Of a stretch of 63,760 bases of DNA, positions 45,313-54,829 are shown in pieces. The stretch is from positions 1 to 63,760 of the forward strand of contig CAZUMW010000025.1 in NCBI GenBank assembly GCA_964621615.1. Reading direction: 5' to 3'. The stretch is from CAZUMW01 sp964621615 (lineage in GTDB: Bacteria; Desulfobacterota; WTBG01; CAIYCZ01; CAIRTM01). Made by a program: the position numbers and the translations under genes. The notes under the pieces are model-generated. The model did no database searches. It was not told the DNA's origin and saw nothing but the letters and a program-made list of their open reading frames with translations. Each line of letters opens with the position of its first letter. Positions within the stretch are counted from its first letter, which is position 1.

Positions 45313-45385
45313 ACAGGCTCACGTGCTTTTATAACTCCTGGGGTGCTGCTGTCCGGAAGATTTTTCTACCGAGTTTCGGATCTCA

Positions 45386-46417
45386 ATGATGCTTACCGAC
45401 CTTACATTAACCGGCAGCGTGATTGTTTCGGCGATAGCTGCCCTGCTGATCGGGCTTTTCGGAACACGGCTCAGCACAAAGGCCGATGTGCTCGCAGACA
45501 GAACCGGAATCGGTGAAGCCCTTGTCGGAGCTGTGCTGCTGGGCGCCTGCACATCGCTGCCGGGAATAACCGCTTCTGTAACCGCAGCCTATCACGGCTA
45601 TGCTCAGCTTGCATTGTCCAATGCCTACGGGGGCATAGCGGCTCAGACGGCTTTTCTGGCCATTGCCGACATGGTCTATAAAAAAGCGAATCTCGAGCAT
45701 GCATCTGCATCCCTTTCCAATATACTGTTTGGCGTGCTCCTTGTTGTGCTGCTTTCCCTTTCACTGCTGGCAATGGTCGGGCCTGAGGCCTCTCTGTGGG
45801 GGGTTCATCCGGTTACACCTGCGCTTTTTGTTGTATATATTTGTGGAATGCGCGTTGTTGCGCGTTCAGGAAAATCACCGATGTGGCGTCCCCGGCTGAC
45901 AGCCGCTACCAAAATTGACACACCTGAAAAACACCCCGGAGATGAAGCGTCGACCAAGCTGTTACTGCTTGATTTTCTTATCAGCGCCTGCATCATTATT
46001 TCTGCAGGCTGACTGCTTACCAATGCCGCAGAATCAATAGCAGCTGAAACAAGTATATCGGAGACTATGATCGGGGCACTGCTCCTGGCTATCACCACAT
46101 CGCTTCCCGAACTGGTAACCTCAATTGCGGCTGTAAAGCGCGGAGCATTGACCCTTGCTGTCGGCGGCATCCTTGGCGGCAATACCTTCGACACGCTTTT
46201 TGCCGCTATTGCAGATCTGTTCTACCGCCCCGGCTCCATATACCACGGCGCATCCCAAAGAGAGCTGTTTCTTATAACAACAACCATTCTTATGACAGCA
46301 GTTCTGCTGCTGGGTCTGCTCATTCGGGAAAAAAGAGGGGTTGCAAACATAGGTTTTGAAAGCATGATAATATGTGTTATATATCTCGGCGGGATAATAT
46401 TTTTAAATTTAGCGTGA
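45386..46417 (+). pseudogene. Sodium/calcium exchanger-like protein interrupted by in-frame TGA
   Basis: Together 343 codons of a cation/calcium exchanger-type membrane protein with two alpha repeats. Repeat 1 is near residues 40-75 (GEALVGAVLLGACTSLPGI). Repeat 2, after the interruption, reads ETMIGALLLAITTSLPELVT. Frame is kept throughout, but codon 209 is TGA (46010-46012) in the hydrophobic segment ISAG-[TGA]-LLTNAAESIA. Homologues probably have a bulky residue here, perhaps Trp (TGG), so a one-base nonsense change is the simplest reading. A SECIS-like hairpin was sought after the TGA and none of good quality was seen. Alternatives: sequencing error, or split expression from the ATG at 46067. 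Confidence 0.65.
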
Positions 46418-46463
46418 TCGCTCGCAGAACGTCATCCGCCTGGCAGCAGGCAACAAAAACGAT

Positions 46464-46490
46464 CCTGCCCCGCGCACAGCGCGGGGCAGG
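46464..46490. repeat. Strong 12-bp hairpin between exchanger and acyltransferase genes
   Basis: CCTGCCCCGCGC and GCGCGGGGCAGG form a perfect 12-bp stem with loop ACA, 47 bp after the exchanger stop. No T-run follows, so it may be a stabilising or factor-dependent end, or a REP-like palindrome. Confidence 0.5.
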
Positions 46491-46576
46491 CCGACAAGTA
46501 AGGCGGGGATGTCAATTTGTGCCGGTGCATCCCCTCCGGCACGGCGTTAATGAACGGCACGTCCAGCACATACAGG

Positions 46577-49282
46577 ATGGATACCATACAAACCCTTACC
46601 CCGCTGCTTGAAGGACTTGGAAAATACAAAGGCAGGCCTGCGCTTCAAGCCTACCATGCACAGGGCAGCACGCAATGGACCTACGCCGAGCTGTCCCGGC
46701 GCGCATTGGGCCTTGGAGGAGATCTTCAGAGGCGCGGCATTAAAAAAGGGGATCGCGCAGCCATCCTTGCCGAAGCCGGCTTTGAATCAATTGCCGTCAG
46801 CCTCGGCATTCTTGCATCCGGCGCGGCTGTCATGCCGCTTGATGTGCAGCTGGGCACGGAAGCCCTGCTCCCCATACTCACCGACAGCAGACCGCGGTAC
46901 CTGTTTACCACGCCCGGGCATCGGCAAAAGCTTAAAAATGCAGATTTATCCGGATGCACGGTCATCAATATTAACAGCACTGAAGGGAGCATCGCCGATT
47001 CTGCGGATTGTGAAGAGCTGTGCAGGGAAAACAGGGGTATTTCCCCTGCGGAGACGGATCCTGAGGACACAGCCGTCATTTTTTATACGTCAGGCACAAC
47101 GGGCCGCCCCAAAGGAGTCCCACTCACCCATCGCAATATAGCATTTCAAATCGCCACCGTAAGCGGCGCCGGCATTGTTTCCCCTGACGAACGCATTTTA
47201 CTGCCGCTTCCGCTTCACCATGTATATCCTTTTGTCATCGGGGTGTTGCTGCCCCTGAGCCTTGGCACACTGCTTGTCATACCGCAGTCCTTAACCGGGC
47301 CTCAGATTGTACGCGCGATAAAGGGTAGCGGTGTAACTGCAGCAATAGGCGTTCCGCGCCTGTATCGGTCGATATACAAAGGAATTACCGAACGCTTTGA
47401 AGAAAAAACATCTATCGCGGCTGCCTTGTTCAAAACCATCATGCGCGCTTGTATCTTCCTGCGGCGGAAAATAGGTTTGCGGGCGGGCAGATATTTGTTG
47501 TTTCCACTTCACAGAGAATTCGGCCCCCGGCTGCGAATGCTCGCATCAGGGGGAGCGGCGATCGATCCCGAACTCGTGCTTGCGCTGGAAGCGATGGGCT
47601 GGCAGGTCGTCATTGGGTACGGGCTTACCGAAACCGCACCGCTTCTCACCTTAAACCCGCCGGGGTCCCGGCGCACAACAAGCGTCGGGCGGCCGGTTAA
47701 GGGGGTCAGAATTACTCTGGATACCGGCACTTCATCCTACGGCGACAAACCTTCTCAAAGCGGAGAGATCCTCACGCAGGGCCCCGGTGTTTTTCCCGGC
47801 TATCTCAACGCGCCCGAAGCAACCAGAGAATCATTCACATCCGATGGATGGTTTCGAACAGGGGATATGGGATTCATTGACAAAAAAGGCTACATATATA
47901 TAACCGGCCGCATATCGACGATGATCGTTGCCGAAAACGGTGAAAACATAAACCCGGAGGATGTGGAAGCGGTGTATGATCAGCACCCCTACATTAAAGA
48001 AACAGGGGTGCTGCAGAATCAAAACAGGATTACCGCCGTCATCGTTCCGGACAGGCAACGCATGCCGGAAAAAGCCCGCGGCGATATAAAAAAAGCTGTC
48101 CGGACTGCCGTCTCGCAGCAATCTTCAAAGCTTGCAACCTACCGGCGTATTGCAGATTATGTGATTTCGGACACGCCGCTTGCCCGAACAAGAATCGGGA
48201 AAATACAGCGCCACATTCTTGTGAAGCACTACAAAGAAGCAGCTGAGTCGGAAACGCCCGCTTCTGATTCTGGGCCGGCATCCGTAGACAATATGCCGCC
48301 TGAAGACCGTGAGCTTCTTGAAAACAGCACCGCCGGGCAGCTGTGGGACTGGCTGGCACAAAGATATTCCAATTTCCCGCTGTCTCCCGATACCGATTTT
48401 GAGCTTGATCTGGGAACAGACTCCCTTGAGTGGTTTAACATAACCATGCAAGCAAACCGGACCCTGGGCGTTAATCTCAGCGATGAAGTCATTCAGCGTG
48501 TCCGGACGGTGCGCGACCTTTTGCGGGAAGTTACTTATGCCGGGCTGCCGGATGAAGCCGTCAAGAGCTCAGCGCACCCGTTTGATGAAGTATCCGAGGA
48601 GACATTGCCGCCCGCTCAAAAAGCGCTCCTTGAGCCGCCGGGCCCTGTTATACCGATTTTCGAACGAAGCCTGTTTGTGCTGAACCGCTTACTCACCGCC
48701 GGCATATTCAGGCTTCGGGCAAGAGGGCTTGATAACGTTCCTGATCATAAGCAGTTCATTTTCACGCCCAATCATGTCAGCTATCTGGACCCCTTCATGA
48801 TTGCAGGTGCGTTCAGCTTTAATCGGATGCGCAGCACATACTGGGCCGGGCTGACTGAGGCCGCCTTTGCAAATGTCATTACGCGCGCTATCAGCAGGCT
48901 TGCCAAAACAATTGCCATATCTCCCGAGAAGGGTGCGGTTTCGGGAATGGTGCTTGCCGGCGCGGTAATCAGGCGCGGTTACAGCCTGGTATGGTTTCCG
49001 GAAGGCGGCCGATCACCTGACGGCCGGCTCCAGTATTTCAAACCCGGGCTCGGCATCCTGCTTGATTATTTCAATATTCCCGTTGTGCCGGTTCACATTA
49101 CCGGCACGTACCGGGCCATGCCGGTCGGCCGCGCAATGATCAAGCCTGTTACGGTAACCGTTATTTTCGGCAAGCCGCTCACAAGGGATGCGCTTCGGCA
49201 AAAAGGGCGCGGCAATGACGCCCCTCAGCAGATTACGCAGGGGCTTTACGAGCATATGCGGCAGCAGGCCTCCAGCCAATGA
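46577..49282 (+). CDS. Acyl-activating enzyme / acyl carrier / acyltransferase fusion (Aas-like)
   Basis: A 901-residue three-part enzyme. Residues about 10-530 are an AMP-forming acyl-CoA/ACP synthetase (P-loop-like YTSGTTGRPKGVPLTH; IGYGLTETAP; DGWFRTGDMGFIDKKGYI). Residues about 570-640 look like an acyl carrier domain with the phosphopantetheine site DLGTDSLEW. Residues about 690-895 are a PlsC-type acyltransferase with NHVSYLD (His-x4-Asp) and FPEGGRSPDG. It could activate a fatty acid, hold it on its own carrier and transfer it to a lysophospholipid, as E. coli Aas does with free ACP. The start is uncertain: ATG 46577 was preferred, and an in-frame TTG at 46517 has a better ribosome site. 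The next gene overlaps by 4 bp. Confidence 0.85.
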   Translation: MDTIQTLTPLLEGLGKYKGRPALQAYHAQGSTQWTYAELSRRALGLGGDLQRRGIKKGDRAAILAEAGFESIAVSLGILASGAAVMPLDVQLGTEALLPILTDSRPRYLFTTPGHRQKLKNADLSGCTVININSTEGSIADSADCEELCRENRGISPAETDPEDTAVIFYTSGTTGRPKGVPLTHRNIAFQIATVSGAGIVSPDERILLPLPLHHVYPFVIGVLLPLSLGTLLVIPQSLTGPQIVRAIKGSGVTAAIGVPRLYRSIYKGITERFEEKTSIAAALFKTIMRACIFLRRKIGLRAGRYLLFPLHREFGPRLRMLASGGAAIDPELVLALEAMGWQVVIGYGLTETAPLLTLNPPGSRRTTSVGRPVKGVRITLDTGTSSYGDKPSQSGEILTQGPGVFPGYLNAPEATRESFTSDGWFRTGDMGFIDKKGYIYITGRISTMIVAENGENINPEDVEAVYDQHPYIKETGVLQNQNRITAVIVPDRQRMPEKARGDIKKAVRTAVSQQSSKLATYRRIADYVISDTPLARTRIGKIQRHILVKHYKEAAESETPASDSGPASVDNMPPEDRELLENSTAGQLWDWLAQRYSNFPLSPDTDFELDLGTDSLEWFNITMQANRTLGVNLSDEVIQRVRTVRDLLREVTYAGLPDEAVKSSAHPFDEVSEETLPPAQKALLEPPGPVIPIFERSLFVLNRLLTAGIFRLRARGLDNVPDHKQFIFTPNHVSYLDPFMIAGAFSFNRMRSTYWAGLTEAAFANVITRAISRLAKTIAISPEKGAVSGMVLAGAVIRRGYSLVWFPEGGRSPDGRLQYFKPGLGILLDYFNIPVVPVHITGTYRAMPVGRAMIKPVTVTVIFGKPLTRDALRQKGRGNDAPQQITQGLYEHMRQQASSQ

Positions 49283-50574
49283 ACGAATCAGACTCCTCTC
49301 ACCGCCAGCACAAAAATCATCTCTCAGGCAGCGCAACGCAGGGTCAGCTGCTCAGCTGGTCTTTTTATGATTTTGCAAACACCGCTTTTGCCACCGTAAT
49401 CCAGACATTCATTTTTGCAGCATATTTCACACGCCGGGTTGCACCTGATGAAACAGCCGGCGCCGCCTTGTGGGGGCTTGCTATCGGTGGGGCAGGGATC
49501 CTCATCGCACTGGGGGGGCCGCTGATCGGGGCGGCAGCTGACCAGGGAGGACGGCGCAAGCCATGGCTTCTGCTGTTCACCGTTTTGTGTACGTTCTGTA
49601 TAGCGCTGATGTGGTTCGTCACGCCTTCAGCGGATTCCGTATGGCGTGCGCTTATTCTCATTGCCGCAGCAACCGTATGTGCCGAATATGCCATGATTTT
49701 TTATAATGCCATGCTGCCTTCGCTGGTGGGGCCCCAGCGTATGGGCCGATGGTCGGGATGGGGATGGAGCCTCGGCTATGTCGGCGGGCTTCTGTGCCTG
49801 ATTCTGGCGCTGCTCTTCGTTGTTTCAGCCGATTACATAGCCTGGCTCGATAAAAAATCATTTCAGCATATTCGCATAACCTTTGTAATTGCTGCAGGAT
49901 GGTACATGCTTTTTGGCCTGCCGCTTTTTTTGTTCACCCCGGATGCCGGTGCTACCGGCAAGCCGTTTCTGAGGTGCCTGCGCGATGGTGCGCTTCAGCT
50001 CAAACAAACGCTCGCTTCCCTTTTCAGGCACAGGCGGATCCTCTATTTTCTGATTGCCCGCATGATCTATATAGACGGCCTGGCAACCATTTTCGCCTAC
50101 GGCGGTGTATACGCTGCGGGCACGTTCGATATGAGCGAGCAGCAGGTGCTTTTGTTCGGCATCTGCTTAAATGTGACCGCAGGCGCCGGAGCGGCGGTTT
50201 TCGGAATGCTTGACGACAGAATCGGCTCCAAGCGCATTATCCTTATAGCCATCAGCGGGATAATCATATCCGGCACATGCATACTTACCGTTCAGCAGCA
50301 GATACTCTTCTGGATATTCGGTTCGATACTGGGCATATTTGTGGGGCCCCTGCAGGCATCCAGCAGAACCTACCTTGCGCGGGTCGCATCGCCTGCTATA
50401 CACAATCAGATGTTCGGCCTGTATGCGCTGTCAGGAAAAGCGACCTCCTTTGCGGGACCGCTGCTTGTTGGCCTGCTGACTTCGCTGACGGGCAGCCAGC
50501 GGGCGGGCATGAGCGTTATAATAGCCCTTTTGCTGGCAGGGGGAGCACTCATGTGTAAGGTACCGCGGGATTAA
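49279..50574 (+). CDS. MFS transporter, UMF1/Atg22-like family
   Basis: A 431-residue permease with about 12 transmembrane helices. The N-terminus LLSWSFYDFANTAFATVIQT is the hallmark of the UMF1 (Atg22-like) MFS group. The central loop DDRIGSKRIILI matches the MFS repeat motif. Start ATG overlaps the stop of the fusion acyltransferase (ATGA), so the two are translationally coupled; a lipid-linked or amphipathic substrate is possible by context, but the substrate is unknown. Confidence 0.88.
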   Translation: MNESDSSHRQHKNHLSGSATQGQLLSWSFYDFANTAFATVIQTFIFAAYFTRRVAPDETAGAALWGLAIGGAGILIALGGPLIGAAADQGGRRKPWLLLFTVLCTFCIALMWFVTPSADSVWRALILIAAATVCAEYAMIFYNAMLPSLVGPQRMGRWSGWGWSLGYVGGLLCLILALLFVVSADYIAWLDKKSFQHIRITFVIAAGWYMLFGLPLFLFTPDAGATGKPFLRCLRDGALQLKQTLASLFRHRRILYFLIARMIYIDGLATIFAYGGVYAAGTFDMSEQQVLLFGICLNVTAGAGAAVFGMLDDRIGSKRIILIAISGIIISGTCILTVQQQILFWIFGSILGIFVGPLQASSRTYLARVASPAIHNQMFGLYALSGKATSFAGPLLVGLLTSLTGSQRAGMSVIIALLLAGGALMCKVPRD

Positions 50575-50681
50575 TGATGGGCCTTCGCGCCTCACATGGC
50601 ACCCCACCGGGCTTGATGCCTTCACGGTAGGACCGGCTTCCGATCGGGATACTATAACGTTTTCCTGCGATCCTGGCAGAT

Positions 50682-51527
50682 TCACTCAATGCCAACCGTT
50701 TTTTTCATTTCCGCAAGCAGGCGATAGGGCACACGCAGCGATCCGCGCCCGGTTCCGAGATCAACATCGTTCAGTGCCGGACCGTGAAAATCGCTTCCAC
50801 CGGTAAGGAGCAGCCCGTGTCGCCGGGCGATCCGTGCATACAGCTGCTCACGATCGGTCGAGTGCTCCGGATAGTACACCTCTATACCCTGCAGGCCCTG
50901 TCCGGCCAGCTCACAGACAAACGCATCCAGATCGAGCTCGGTTTTGCAGCTCAGCGTAAAAGGGTGTGCAAGAACGGCAATGCCGCCGGCGCTGCAGATA
51001 AGGGACAGCGCCTCGGCAGGCGGGATTCTGAACTTGGGCTCATATGCTGCTGCGCCTTTTTGCAGATATTTACAGAATGCCTGTCGCGCATCTTTTACAT
51101 ATCCTTTTTTTACCAGAACCTGTGCCACATGGGGGCGGCCGATCTGCCCGCCTGCGGCCGTCAGAGCAACCTCCTCGAGAGTGATGTCAATGCCCAGTTT
51201 CTGCAGATTCTCAATAAGCCGGGGATTGCGGCTCCTGCGCGCCTCCTGCACGACTTCCAGGCCTTTCAGAAGGCGCGAAGACCGAACGTCAATATAATAT
51301 CCAAGGATATGCAGGGTGCCCCCCTCATGCTGAGCGCTGATTTCCACTCCCGGGACAACCTCGACCTGCTCCCGGGCGCCTGCATCAGCGGCTTCCGCCA
51401 CCCCCTCAACCGTATCATGATCAGTAACAGCTACCGCCTCAAGGTCCTTCCGGGAGGCATAGGCCACAAGCTCGGACGGCGTAAGCGAGCCGTCAGAGGC
51501 AGTTGTGTGTACATGCAGATCAATCAC
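50682..51527 (-). CDS. PHP-domain phosphoesterase (TrpH/YciV type)
   Basis: A 281-residue metal-dependent phosphoesterase. PHP motifs: DLHVHTTASDG, TDHDTVEG, VVPGVEIS, VLAHPF and GSDFHG supply the metal-binding His/Asp set. The family-specific insert GRPHVAQVLVKKGYV and FCKYLQKGAAAYEP place it with TrpH/YciV, some members of which dephosphorylate 3-prime,5-prime-nucleoside bisphosphates such as pAp, or trim RNA ends. The start is GTG, overlapping the upstream gene stop by 4 bp (GTGA). Coupling with a phosphatase-superfamily enzyme and proximity to PAPS-making genes suggest pAp recycling. Confidence 0.85.
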   Translation of the reverse strand: MIDLHVHTTASDGSLTPSELVAYASRKDLEAVAVTDHDTVEGVAEAADAGAREQVEVVPGVEISAQHEGGTLHILGYYIDVRSSRLLKGLEVVQEARRSRNPRLIENLQKLGIDITLEEVALTAAGGQIGRPHVAQVLVKKGYVKDARQAFCKYLQKGAAAYEPKFRIPPAEALSLICSAGGIAVLAHPFTLSCKTELDLDAFVCELAGQGLQGIEVYYPEHSTDREQLYARIARRHGLLLTGGSDFHGPALNDVDLGTGRGSLRVPYRLLAEMKKTVGIE

Positions 51528-52918
51528 CCTGAAATCACCGTGCCTTCCATATCTTCGGGAACCGGAACCTGCGACAGCGCGCACAGTGTCGGTGCAATAT
51601 CGACAATGGACATGCCGGCTACAGAGCCTGAGCCGGCAGCAACGATCCGCTGAGGGTCACTGATAATGCAGATGCCGTCCTCGGAGTGGTTTGCATCATC
51701 AGGTCCTGTATCATTTTCGCTGACAATCAGCGTGCCGGTGCCGACGCTGCCGATCGACCGCCAGGACAGGTTTTTAAAATAAGCCATCAAATCGGGCGCT
51801 ATACCTTTCATACGGTCATAGACGTCTTCCGGCCGGTAGACCGCACTGCAGATCGGCTCTTCCTGCTCATCGTTCGTAGCCAGCAACCTGCTGACAATGC
51901 CGCTGCGCACCTGCTCATAGTCTGCTGAATCTATGATGCCCTCCGGCTCACGACCTTTGACGTTGAGAAAAATGCGGGCAAAATAGCCGCCCTCAGCCCA
52001 CGCGGCTGTGTGCTTCCAGTCAATCTGATCGAGCCGAAGCGGAACCTGCTCCGAAGGAACCTCAGCAAGCCTGAGATATCCGTTCTGCATAAGCCATTCG
52101 TTAATACAAAAGCCTCCCGTCATTGCCCGCGCGCCATGATCTGAGACCACCACAACAGCAGTGCGGTCATCCGCATAGCGAAGCACCTCTCCGATTTTTG
52201 TATCTACAAACCGGTAGTATTGAGCAATAGCATCCTCAAAAGGATTGCCGGGCTCATAGCGCGGGTGCTCAGGATCCATAAACCGCCAGAACCCGTGATG
52301 AATGCGATCTATACCCATATCGACCATCATTGCACAATCCCATGGCTTGTGCTCCAGCAGGTAGGTGAACACCGAAAAGCGGTTTTCGGTCAAAGAATAA
52401 ATCTGCTTAAGCAGGCCGTGCTTGTCCTCTGTTCTGAAATCGTCAACATCGATAATATACCCGCCGCAAGCGCTGCTGATCTCCCCGGCCAGCGCATCCG
52501 GATACGTGTAGCGGCAGGAAACATCAGGGGTAAGAAATCCGGACACCATGCAGCCGCGAACCGGCGTCGGCGGATAGGTCTGGGGAACGCCGACAACAAT
52601 CACATTTTTTCCGTTCCGGGACAGTATATCCCACACGCGATCTTCAGCGATGGCGCGCGATGTGGCAAAAGACAGCTTGCTGTATGAATAATCGCTCCGG
52701 TTCCTGAAGCCGTAGCAGCCGAGCGTTCCGGGATGCTTGCCGCTCATCATGCATGACCAGGCAGGAACGGTAACGGGCGGAACGCAGCTTCGGAGCGGGC
52801 CGTGCAGGCCGCGCTCAATAAGGCCCGACACATTGGGCAGCTTCTCTCGCCAGCGCTCAAACACCAGCTGCGGGGCAGCGCAGTCCAGCCCGATTACAAT
52901 CGTTTTTGCAGAGGTCAT
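51524..52918 (-). CDS. Alkaline phosphatase superfamily phosphodiesterase/nucleotide pyrophosphatase
   Basis: A 464-residue enzyme of the type I phosphodiesterase group. The metal site begins VIGLDCAAPQLVFE. The nucleophile region is VPPVTVPAWSCMMSGKHPG, where the Thr is probably the attacking residue. Further ligands are in MVDMGIDRIHHGFW and VVSDHGARAM. No signal peptide is seen, so it is likely cytoplasmic. The start was put at the ATG of MTSAKTIVIG. It lies 16 bp after the SLC13 permease gene and overlaps the PHP gene. The substrate could be a nucleotide (PAPS or a dinucleotide), a sulfate ester or a lipid head group. Confidence 0.85.
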   Translation of the reverse strand: MTSAKTIVIGLDCAAPQLVFERWREKLPNVSGLIERGLHGPLRSCVPPVTVPAWSCMMSGKHPGTLGCYGFRNRSDYSYSKLSFATSRAIAEDRVWDILSRNGKNVIVVGVPQTYPPTPVRGCMVSGFLTPDVSCRYTYPDALAGEISSACGGYIIDVDDFRTEDKHGLLKQIYSLTENRFSVFTYLLEHKPWDCAMMVDMGIDRIHHGFWRFMDPEHPRYEPGNPFEDAIAQYYRFVDTKIGEVLRYADDRTAVVVVSDHGARAMTGGFCINEWLMQNGYLRLAEVPSEQVPLRLDQIDWKHTAAWAEGGYFARIFLNVKGREPEGIIDSADYEQVRSGIVSRLLATNDEQEEPICSAVYRPEDVYDRMKGIAPDLMAYFKNLSWRSIGSVGTGTLIVSENDTGPDDANHSEDGICIISDPQRIVAAGSGSVAGMSIVDIAPTLCALSQVPVPEDMEGTVISG

Positions 52919-52934
52919 AACACTGGCCCGGAAA

Positions 52935-54731
52935 TCAGATTTTCCACACAAAGGGGATAACCGCAACCGCGGTAATCCACAGCAGGATGTTCAGCGGTAT
53001 GCCAACCCTGAGATAATCGCTGAAGCGGTACCCGCCCGGTCCGTACACGATCATATTTGTCTGGTAGGCGATCGGCGTAGCGAACGAAGCCGATGCGGCA
53101 ATAGCAACAAGAATGGCAAAGGCCCGCGGCTCGGCTCCGATATGGCCGGCTGCGGCATAGGCTATGGGAAACATGAGAACCGCCGTCGCATTGTTCGTAA
53201 TAACCGCGCTGAATCCGATGGTGAGCAGATACAGGCCGGCAAGCACCCCGACCTTTCCCCCGTAGCTGCACAGCGAAATAATCCCGTCTGCAATGAACCC
53301 GGCAAGGCCGGTTTTTTCAAGCGCCGTTCCGATTCCGAATGCACAGGCAATCAGCAGCAGCACATTGAGCTCAACCGCGTTGCGCGCTTCCTTTGGCGAA
53401 ATGCATCGCGTTACAATCATCAGGGCTGCAGCTCCCAGCGCACACATAAACATGCTGATGGGGCGCCCACCCACCTCCGGCAGATAGGGGCCTGCTGTTG
53501 CAACAGCGATCATAAGAGTCAGAATCCCCAGGGCAACCGGCTTCTGCCTGGTAGCGGTCGGGCCTTTCTCCGGCACCTCGGAAACCAGGTAAAAATCCTT
53601 TGAGTGAAGCCAGGTGCGGTCAAATGCCGGCGAGGTAAGCAGCAGGAGCGTGTCTCCGGGACGCAGTACGATATCGCCTATTTTGGAGTCAATACGCTCG
53701 CCGTTGCGATGCACCGCAAGTATCGAGGCGCGATATCGGGTTCTGAAATTCGAGTCGCGAATGCTTGTTCCGATAAGCGGAGACGAGGGCGAAACCACCG
53801 CTTCGGCCAGCTTGTCGATGCTGGAAAGATCTCTTTCCTCATCGGGGCCGGTTATGGGCACGATGCCCTTGAGGTTTTTAAGCTCGCGAATGGTTGACAC
53901 CTTGCCGGTAAAAATCAGCTTATCGCCGCCCTGAAGCCGCATCAGGGGCGCAACAGCGGTTATTGTTTCCTTCCCGCGGATAATTTTGACAAGATACAGC
54001 CCGCGCAGATGCCGCAAGCCCGCCTCCTCGATGTTTTTGCCGATAAGGGGGCTGTCTTGCTGCACCCGCATCTCAACCAGATAATCACGGCCTGCCCGGC
54101 TGATATGCTCGATCAGGTCCTTGCGGTCGGGAAGCAGCTTTACGCCGACAAATTTCAGATACACCAGCCCGACGACGAGGCACGCCGCTCCCACTTTTGA
54201 AATCTCAAACATCACCATCGGCTCCATGCCGTGCTCGATCATAAGGCCGTTTACAATGAGCGTGGTCGAGGTGCCGATCAGGGTGCACATGCCTCCCAGG
54301 ATTGCACCGTATGACAGGGGGATCATATACTTGGACGGGGAGAGCTTATGCTCCATAGCCCATTGCCTGATAAGCGGGGCAAACATAACAACTATGGGCG
54401 TATTGTTCAGAAAAGCCGAAAGCAGGGAGACCGGCATAATAATGCGCAGAAACGATTTTGAGCCTGCGCGCTGGCTGCGCATAAACCGGAAAAAAAAGCC
54501 GTAGAACGCTCCGGTATTCTGAATGGCGGCAGCAACGACAAAAAGCAGGGCGACGGTCAGCATGCCTTTGTTGGAAAAGCCGATGACCGCCTCGCTCGGG
54601 GTCAGCACGCCTGCGCATACCAGCGTTGAAAGGGCTATGAAGGCAATAATATCGGGGCCGAGCATCTCCCGCACAAGGGCGATAATCATAGCCGTCAGCA
54701 CTATGAGGGTAAACCATCCCTGCCATTCCAT
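52935..54731 (-). CDS. SLC13/DASS family anion permease with two TrkA-C domains
   Basis: A 598-residue membrane transporter of the SLC13 (divalent anion:sodium symporter) type. The N-terminal half has about five helices with FLNNTPIVVMFAPLI (SNT-like motif). Two cytoplasmic RCK_C (TrkA-C) domains follow at about 205-290 (DSPLIGKNIEEAGLRHL) and 305-390 (SSPLIGTSIRDSNFRTRY). The C-terminal helices include SAVITNNATAVLMFPIAY. This layout is common in sulfate permeases of bacteria. It sits between ATP sulfurylase and phosphatase genes, so sulfate is the most likely substrate. It has its own ATG, 98 bp downstream of sat. Confidence 0.88.
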   Translation of the reverse strand: MEWQGWFTLIVLTAMIIALVREMLGPDIIAFIALSTLVCAGVLTPSEAVIGFSNKGMLTVALLFVVAAAIQNTGAFYGFFFRFMRSQRAGSKSFLRIIMPVSLLSAFLNNTPIVVMFAPLIRQWAMEHKLSPSKYMIPLSYGAILGGMCTLIGTSTTLIVNGLMIEHGMEPMVMFEISKVGAACLVVGLVYLKFVGVKLLPDRKDLIEHISRAGRDYLVEMRVQQDSPLIGKNIEEAGLRHLRGLYLVKIIRGKETITAVAPLMRLQGGDKLIFTGKVSTIRELKNLKGIVPITGPDEERDLSSIDKLAEAVVSPSSPLIGTSIRDSNFRTRYRASILAVHRNGERIDSKIGDIVLRPGDTLLLLTSPAFDRTWLHSKDFYLVSEVPEKGPTATRQKPVALGILTLMIAVATAGPYLPEVGGRPISMFMCALGAAALMIVTRCISPKEARNAVELNVLLLIACAFGIGTALEKTGLAGFIADGIISLCSYGGKVGVLAGLYLLTIGFSAVITNNATAVLMFPIAYAAAGHIGAEPRAFAILVAIAASASFATPIAYQTNMIVYGPGGYRFSDYLRVGIPLNILLWITAVAVIPFVWKI

Positions 54732-54829
54732 CTATGTATCACGCCCCCGTGCACACAGCCTGCCCGGCGCCCGCCGGGGATATACGATGTGTGTGCAAAA
54801 AAAACTGTCCGGCGCCGGGTCGGCGCGGC

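Noticed and set aside
46010..46060. SECIS element in the exchanger gene
   Set aside because: Only 3-5 bp stems with large loops or wrong distance from the TGA could be drawn.
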